From assembly GCF_040183065.1 (NCBI RefSeq), contig NC_091120.1, forward strand, positions 170,498,488 through 170,562,487: a DNA stretch of 64,000 nt, read 5' to 3'. The notes under the pieces are model-generated. The model was not told the DNA's origin. It ran no database searches and worked only from the letters and a program-made list of their open reading frames with translations. The position numbers were made by a program, and so were the translations under genes. Positions 38,724 through 47,700 of the stretch are shown piece after piece. The stretch is from Periplaneta americana. Its lineage: Eukaryota > Arthropoda > Insecta > Blattodea > Blattidae. Position 1 is the stretch's first letter; every line of letters starts with the position of its first letter.

Positions 38724-41700
38724 AAGTGAAGTATTTACTGATCACACACGTTGCCGTTTTCTCCTTTTTTTTTTCTTACCGCGTCATCTAAATTTACGAA
38801 ACCGCCCACAGTCGCCACTATCGTTTGGAGATCCATCACGAGGTGAGAAACGTGAGGAAGAGATTCAAACGAATGTGGTCTGGACGTGCATGAGGACCGA
38901 GCTTGCTTGGTTTAATATTGGGTTCGAGATACAGTCAACTCTGGATATAGTGAACTCGGGTATAGTGAACATTCGGCTACACTGAACCTAAATCGTTGGT
39001 CTCGACCCGCATACATTAAAAGTACATTAATATTTCCGTTTATAGTGAACCCTCGCTTCGATTATAGTGAACCTTAAAAATTGAAGTTACAGGAGTTGTT
39101 ATCCTGACAAATTCTTATTTGAAGTCATACCCTCTTGTATAAACTTGAAAGAATGTGTTGAGAACAACATTCTAAGTTTCTTACTCCTTTAGTCAAAGGA
39201 CAAAAGTAGGATTAATGATTCCTAGACAATGAACTGTACTGTAAATCCAGGCAACGCGTGACACTTTCCTCACTCCACCGTCGAAGGGTTGCCATTCTGT
39301 TCTCAGGCACACTACTCTACTGTTATTTCTAATCCTCCACCATCAAAGGATTGCCTTTTGTTCTCAGAAACATTTCTATTATGAAGGATAGCATCGAAAC
39401 AACGAAAAATGAAATTGTCTTCTTCTATTAAAAGGGGATGGCCATTATGTCCAGAGCATAAATGAAGGTAAGATTCCGATTACTTTCAAACTCCATCAAC
39501 CCCCTCCAGTTTCCATTAAGTGACACGGGAAATTCCAAGGCTGAGTATGCTGTCACACTATAACAGCGTTTGTCATTTTTACTTGATCAGTCTGTTTTTA
39601 GTGTTCGAACAGTGAATGTACTGTATAAAAATGTCGAAGCGTAAAGTGTTTTCTTTGGAAGATAAGGCGAATATTATAAGTGACATTGAATGTGATCTTT
39701 CGCAAGCGGATGTGGATCGACATCATAGTTTAAGTAAATCAACTATGAGTAACAGTATACAGCATACAGTGTAATCCATTAAAAAAATAAATAGTTTAAT
39801 CACTGTATAGTATTTTATTTTCTTCATTCCTGTCGTTTAAGGTTAGGAGAGAGAGACTTCGGATTCAGTGAACCTCGGATATAGTGAACAAAATATGCAA
39901 AGTCCGCAGAGGTTCACTATAACCAGAGTTGACAGTACTTTCTCCCGAGGCGAGTATACTCGAGCGTGTATGGTGGCTCTAAGTAGCCTATCGAACTACT
40001 TGCAACTTCCGCCAACAGGACCAGCTCCAATAATGCAACTGACTACCGTTCTAGGTAGGTACGTTAATATAAACACCGTGTCTGTGTACTTACGTCCTTC
40101 ACGGCGATCTGGTTGACGGAGGGGCTGATAGACTTCATGTAGAAGGTGTGTCCGAGCATGATCCAGAAGATGGAGAGGAAGCGCAGTCCGTTCAGGCAAT
40201 GCATCGTGTCTCCTCCAGACGCAGTGCTGAACAGTTTCCTGCAGTTCTCACGCACAGAGAAGCTCATCAGCACCTCGTGCCTCGTACCTGTTCAGAAGCA
40301 CTCGCTCAATGAAGGGTAGTAAAACAACTTTCTTTGTCCTATCATCAGTTTTGTTGTCTTCTGATGCCCCCAGAAATAGTTAACCAAGATCTTTCTGTAA
40401 TTTTACTGATCTGACATAATTAAATGCTGAAGAACGAGGAAATTCTAATTCGTAATTCGTTATTCCAAATGGTTACTCTATTTGTTTTTGTTTTCTGTTG
40501 CCTTCATAAATGATTAACTAAGATATTTCTGGGATTTTCCTACCCAGACACTGCTAAAATGTTGAAGAGGGGGAAATTATAATAATGCATTTAGAGCCCG
40601 GATGTTAGGCAAAATGCCTTTTTTAATCTGAGTGTATGTATGAAAGATCTATTAGAAATAAACACGTTTCCACACATTTGGGGTTGACAGGCCCAATTTT
40701 TATTTTGCCTTCATTGCCTATTTTATCTCCCGTTGCCTATTTTAAGGTTAAATGCCTTTCTTAACCTTTTTACGTTGATACTGTACATTTTCTATATTTT
40801 TAATGCATTTAAAATAAACCACACATAAATTATATCAAAAAACAAAAAAGAACGGTTGTACAAATTAAAAAAATATATTTCACCTCACACAAATATTTGC
40901 TGAGAATCTTATTTTCCAGCAATACATATGTTTCCAAAAAGTTGTAAACTTTTCTCCCCTACCGATTCCATCTTTTATGTCACTTAACAAAGATGTTTGA
41001 ACAGTATAACCCTCAGTGCTCAGGTCACTTCGGGGTTTACCAGCGAAAGAATAGGGTTGAGGGAAGTATGTATATAAGTATATGTAATACGCTTTGTCAA
41101 ACATGGCAACCTTTTCATAAGGGAAGCTTAATTTATTATTATATAATCTAGTCTCCAGGTCCCGTTACTGTTGTCGCTTGCACGCACAAGTCATGCGTAC
41201 TTTAAAGTCTCTAATTCCTTCTCATACCCCTCTTTTTGAGACAATACACAGTCGGTTTTTCCCGATCTCTGAAAGAAAGTAGAGACAGTCCTTCTGAAAT
41301 AAGTTGTTTTAAGTTTCCTCCAATCGCTTCAGTAGAAGTAGAAAGTTCTTTTCCACCATGAAGAACGTTCTCTCTGACAGACGGCTCACTATGACAGTTG
41401 ACAACTTAAAAAAGCATCTTGTGACATGTAACCAAGGAAAGTGAGTTCCGTAATGGATAGTTTATTAAGTACAATATTTGTTTATTTTTTTTGTCTGTTT
41501 CCATGAATAATAAATGCCTATTTCACTGCCTATTTCTACTATTTTAGTGCCTATATGCCTACCTATTTTAACCAAAATAAATGCCTAAACATCCGGGCTC
41601 TATTCATTACCTTTTACTCAGATTATTATATTACTCATTCTGTTCTGCAATGCTTCCATAGTCAACTAAAATCTTTCTGAAATTTTATTATTCTGGAAGA

Positions 41701-44700
41701 GTTACATTATGAGAAGAACGCTGTAAGACATATTCATTAGGCCTACTATTAACTCTAGTGATTACTCTCACCTCTTTTGTAATCCCTCCGTAAAGTAGTA
41801 GAGGGCTTCAGGCAAATGTTACCGGCAAGTTTTCGCCCAAGCACAAATTTGAAGGTATAACAACTCAGACTCGTATCAGTGCTTAAATACACATTGTCTT
41901 GTTTCACCCACCATTGCTAATGTAAACATACAATACCGTACTAAAGAACATAGTTTCATGTGCCGAACTTACTTTTTTTCTTGGTTTCCGGCTTGTTCCA
42001 GTGTACGATTATATCGTAACACGTGCTACCTATGAGCAGTACAGCGGTCACAGCTAGCAGAATTCTGAAAAAACGAAAGTGAAACAAAGTTAGATTTACA
42101 CACTTCGTATTTTATACTTGCATAATAGTTAAAAATAATTTATTAACTTCGAAATACTGTATGTCTTGTACTTTCCGCGGTCAAAAATTTAAATAGGATC
42201 GTTTCAGTAATTATCATTTTCACAATCTATGAATTAAATAATTTGAAGTAAAATTATTTTATATTAAATCTTAAACTGATCTCGTAACATTTCTAAGCTC
42301 CCAATAGGATTCGAGGAAATCCCTCCGATTGAGTGTAATGTCTACATAGGAATTACTGTAATGGAATTGATAAATACAATATTCTACAAAATTTAAGTGT
42401 GTCTAATGAAGTGAATACATCTACATGGGATTAGGCCTATTACAAGCTTATACTTATTAACTTTCTATAATTACGTATAAAAAAGGTAAAGGTAAAGGTA
42501 TCCCCGTAACATGCCATGAAGGCACTTGGGGGAGCATGGAGGTAGAGCCCCATGCTTTTCATGACCTCGGCACTAGAATGAGGTGGTGTGGTCGGCACTA
42601 CGCTCTGACCGCCTTTTACCTCCAGGAAAGACCCGGTAGAGCCCGGACGAGAAGTTATGGCACCAGCGCGAGGGACGAATTTTAGTTCGTATGCTTGGAC
42701 TCTCCCTCACACTCAACTGAAGGGGTGTTGGGTTAGTTGGTTACTAGCATTCCGAGTGTTCAGATCGTTCTGCTACTACCGCTATTGCTAATACTGAAAA
42801 CATTGTCCTTCTGAGCGCCCTCATTATGGCATTGTCTAAGGTGTGAAATCATAGAGTAGTTCATAGTCAAGGACATGAAATAGCAAACAATGTATGGAAA
42901 TTCATGTCAGAAGAGGTTATAAATGGAATATCAATTCCATTGAAAAGCGTGTGGTGTATGCAAGAATACTGGCTGCCACTGGTATTTCAAAGCGAACCTT
43001 GGAAAGAATCAGGAAATAAGGGAAAAATATTGATGCTGGAACAGCAGGTTTTTTCTCCAGTCCGGAAAAATCACAGCCGAAGAAGAAGATTGTTGCAGCT
43101 GTAGACAGTTTTGATGAGGAAGTCATAAGACTCATTTATAATTTCTACGCTACGCATAAGCGGAGGCCAACTCTGCAATCGCTTCTTCCAAGAATGGAAT
43201 ATTAGTAGGTTATTTTACGACGCTTTATCAACAGCTTTGGTTATTTAGCGTCTGAATGAGATGAAGGTGATAATGCCGGTGAAATGAGTCCGGGGTCCAA
43301 CACCGAAAGTTACCCAGCATTTGCTCATATTGGGTTGAGGGAAAACCCCGGAAAAAACCTCAACCAGGTAACTTGCCCCGACCGGGAATCGAACCCGGGC
43401 CACCTGGTTTCGCGGCTAGACGTGATAACCGTTACTCCACAGGTGTGGACCCAAGAATGGATATCAGTGTATGATTATGTGAAGAAAGTAGAGAACAATT
43501 ACATTGAAAGTGAGCACATGATGGACAGTATTTTGGAGAACATCTCCATAAACTGAGGGATATCGGATTCCAGCACAGATCAAGCGTCTGATTCAGACTG
43601 AGAATAAGAATATAAAAATGGAATAGCGGGCGTAATTCCATTAGGTATCTTCGGACTCTTGAGTAGGAAAGTGGTGATACTAAGGTAATACGAATGTTTT
43701 TAGAAAGAGATTAAACGGATATGCCTGCCGTTCTGAGCTTGATAACCATAACCCAAACAACCCCCACTCCTCTTCCCTGCTGGGCGGCAATTTAAAACTT
43801 GGCGCAGGTTGATGCCATAACATCTCGTCTCAGCTCTACTCAATTTTATAGGAGGCTGAGTGAACCTCGGGGCCGTTCTCAAAGTTTGGCAACGAGAAAA
43901 AATCCTGTCACCACCTGGGATCGAACCCCAGACCTTCCAGTCCGTGGCCATCTGCTCTACCAACTGAGCTACTCGGCCGCCTCTATAGTTACGTATACCG
44001 GGTGGAAGTGAAATAATCCTGCAGATTGAAAGGGACGATAGAGTACACTTAAATGAATAGAAAACCTATATTACGTTTTGTGATTAAATGCAGGGTTAAT
44101 TAGTAAATTAAATTGAATTTTCAGCAGTCCGGCAACATCGCCGCTAATACACTCTACTCGTGAGACAGATGTAAGAGGTCAACGAACTCTGTAACTCGGT
44201 GTTTCTCGCTAGATAAGCTGTTCTCTGGCGCTGTGTTGCAACCAAATCGCTTCGTTTCCATACCTGTGGAGTAACGGCTAGCGCGTCTGGCCTCGAAACG
44301 AGGTGGCCCGGGTTCGATTTCCGGTTGGGACAAGTTACCGGGTTGAGGTTTTTTCCGGGGTTTTCCCTCAACCCAATATGAGCAAATGCTGGGCAATTTT
44401 TGGTGCTGGACCCCGGACTCATTTCACCGTCATTATCACCTTCATATCATTCAGACGCTAAATAACCTGAGATGTTGATACAGCGTCGTAAAATAACTCA
44501 ATAAAATCCATTATAAAATAGCCATGTCTACAGTGTGTTCAAGTGAGAGCGTAACTACCTTCTTCTCTTTCTAAAATCTGGTAATTCGATTACAATAGGG
44601 GCCAGTCTTCTGTTTCGACCGCTATACTTTTGCAGTTGCAGTTTCTGCCCTGAGTTTATACACGTATATGAACGTTGTGTGTTTAGTTTGATAAAGAAAA

Positions 44701-47700
44701 AAAAATCAGTTTTCTGTGGTTTGTGGAAACTTCATTATGTCACATGAGAATTTGAGAGGTAAACTCGGTGAAACGTTTGGATTCAAATTGAACGATCGTG
44801 GAGAAGCACTTGACAGAAAAAACGTTTTTTCGTGCTTAGTGATGCAAGAAAAATTGTTACTAAACGTAGAGCGGCACCTAATTCGGAGCATGTAAATGCA
44901 CTCACATGTTTAAAATCGTGGATGAAGCAGTATTAACTAGGTGAGTCTTCATTCTTTTCGTTATTAATGTTTGTCTCAAAAATCCCCGGAAAAATTGACA
45001 CAATAAATTATAAGCCTCATAATAAATATGTTATTAGGTAATTAAAATAGTTGTTTTGTAATATAAGGATACAATATGTACAGATATACAACACGTAATA
45101 CTTATGCTTATCACCGAACACAAGTTAAATTTAAAAATAATTGTGTATTACAGTATATTAAAACCTTTTTTTAACTCTATCAAAACTCGATTAATCTATC
45201 GATTAATCGATTAATTATTTTGATCGGTCAACAAAATAACTTATTTATCTTTTAATTCTTTTGTTTGGCAGTAAGATACGTGAAGACCTAAATATTTTAG
45301 ATTTGATATCTGTTGTGATATCTTGCTGTTTAACATTATAATAAGCTGAAGCGATGTTTTGCTGTAAAGGCCATTGCCTTTGTTTTTATTCGATTTTTTA
45401 GGTTATCTTTCATTATTTTCTTGAGATAAAAAGTCATCTACCTGAACCTTATCTTTTGAGTGATAAAGACAGCCGGTTTATCCACAATATTATTGTAGTC
45501 AGCTTAACTTATTATTGTGTCGATGAAGACGTTTCAGAGGGTCTTTCTCTGGGTACTCCCGTTTCCTTCCATCATTACACCAACGCTCTCCGCCTTCTCC
45601 TTATTTTATCTCTCATCCGCACTAGTCAAAATAGGCAGGAAGACAGTCTTGGAGGTAGTACGGGTTTCCGATGCTCATAAAGGAAGAGCTTGGGGCTCCG
45701 GGCTCGTGGGGCTCATCAGGTTATTCGTATGCGAACAGGATCCGATTGAAAAATCGAACTGAAACCCTGACCGAGTTACTACGTGAGCGCTGGCTGTCTT
45801 GGGGAGGAGCAAGTGAGAAAGCGCGGGGGGGGGGGATAGAGCATTATGCACTATGTACTTGCAGGTCCACTCACAGTTTGTCAAACCTGCTAACAAAAGC
45901 ATTAAAAGGTTGACTAGTTGCCTGCAATGCTAGCATAATGGAACCTTCCCAGCCGACAGTCGAGGCAAAAATGAAGAATCCGTTATTGTGGTAATACTGG
46001 AGAGTGGTTCTTCTATTGGTCGCGATGCCCACACACACCCTCTCAGATATTTACGTGGTGATTGGTGACTGAATGACGAGGAACGAGGGAGAGAGAAGGA
46101 AGAAAGAGAGAGATTGCAGAAGTTGTCAAACTATAGCTGTATCAGGGGCTGAGGCAGGATGGCCCACCTGTCACCGGATTCACGAATGCTACCCAGGTCA
46201 CCTGTCGGATTTGGACAATCATCGCATGTAAGATGCACAATGGGCTAAAAGCATGGCTACAGACCCGTCCCGGATCCAGTCCACGTAAAAATCAGGCCAA
46301 GTGAAGCCAACGGTAGTGATGACACGCTATTAGCTCGGACTCACTGGAGGAGCTCGACCTTGATGACGTGCGCATAGCGTATGCAGTACATAGCGTCCCA
46401 ACGTAGTCATCAGAGATGTACGTATACAGGGTGTTAAAAAAAGTATTCAATATTTTAAGTGGTGATAGTATGCATAAAAACAAAAAAAAAATGTCTAATA
46501 AAAATGGATCCTATAACGCATACTTTCTGAGATCTGAACACTTGTTCACAGGAGGCCAGGTGGCCCGGGTTCGAATCCCGGTCGGGACGAGTTACCTGGT
46601 TGAGGTTTTTTCCGGGGTTTTCCCTCAACCCAGTACGAGCAAATGCTGGGTAACTTTCGGTCCTGGACTCCGGACTCATTTCACCGGCATTATCACCTTC
46701 ATTTCATTCAGACGCTAAATAACCTAGATGTTGATGCAGCGTCGTAAAATAACCCAATAAAATAAAAATCATAGGAGGTGCTCAATGTGACGTCCATTCA
46801 TGGCAATGCATTTCTCTGCCTTACAATACAGCGCACTCCAGATAATCATACTGTAGCTGACACCCCTGGCATGGAATAATGATACGTCGCAAGGAATACT
46901 GAAAACAAAAGTTTGGTAGCGGATACGAGCGGGGGTTAAGCAGAGATGGTGTTGTGAATTTCGTAATCAGCATGTGTAGGCTGATGAAAATTGCCATGCA
47001 GTCGAAGAAACAAGGCATCAGCACCGATTTTCAATCAACGTATGGGCAGGCGTTCTTGGCGATAGATTAATAGGGCCATACGTGCTACACAGAGATTAAC
47101 TGGGGCTCGTAATCAGGACTTTCTTATTAACGTATTAACAACAAATTTCAAAGAGTGCGTGATTCCTTACTGCCAAAGGGCAGAGGAATGCATTGCCAAG
47201 AATGGACGTGAAATTGAGCACCTCCTATGAACAAGTGTTCAGATCTCAGAAGGTATGTATTGTAGAACCCATGTTTATTAGGCATTATTTTCTTGTTTTG
47301 ATACATATTAGCACCTCTTAAAACATTAGATACTTTTTCTTAACTCTCTGTATACAACATATTAGCACCTCTTAAAACATTAGATACCTTTTCTTAACTC
47401 TCTGTGTACATACATACATCGAATAAAGGCAGTAATAAATTACTATTATTGTTATTGTTATACAATAATTTTAGTTATTAAATTTCTGAATATATATACT
47501 AACTCTTTAATATGCAAATACATGTAAACAGATAGCAAATATAACATAATAGTTATAATATAAAAGTTAATTATGTGTAAACTAATTATTTTTTCATTAA
47601 AAATAAACTTTCTTTTCATATACTGTAGATACAATAAGCATAAAATTAATATCTATTACATCACAACTTTGATACTTTCACGTATCCCTCCAAGAAAACT

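Noticed and set aside
43284-43556. Frame starting [17 protein letters not shown]
   Set aside because: It is the translation of SINE family SA; similar frames appear at 44422, 46679 and 63777.
45456-45913. Overlapping open frames on both strands
   Set aside because: No splice-site support, no family resemblance and mutual overlap.
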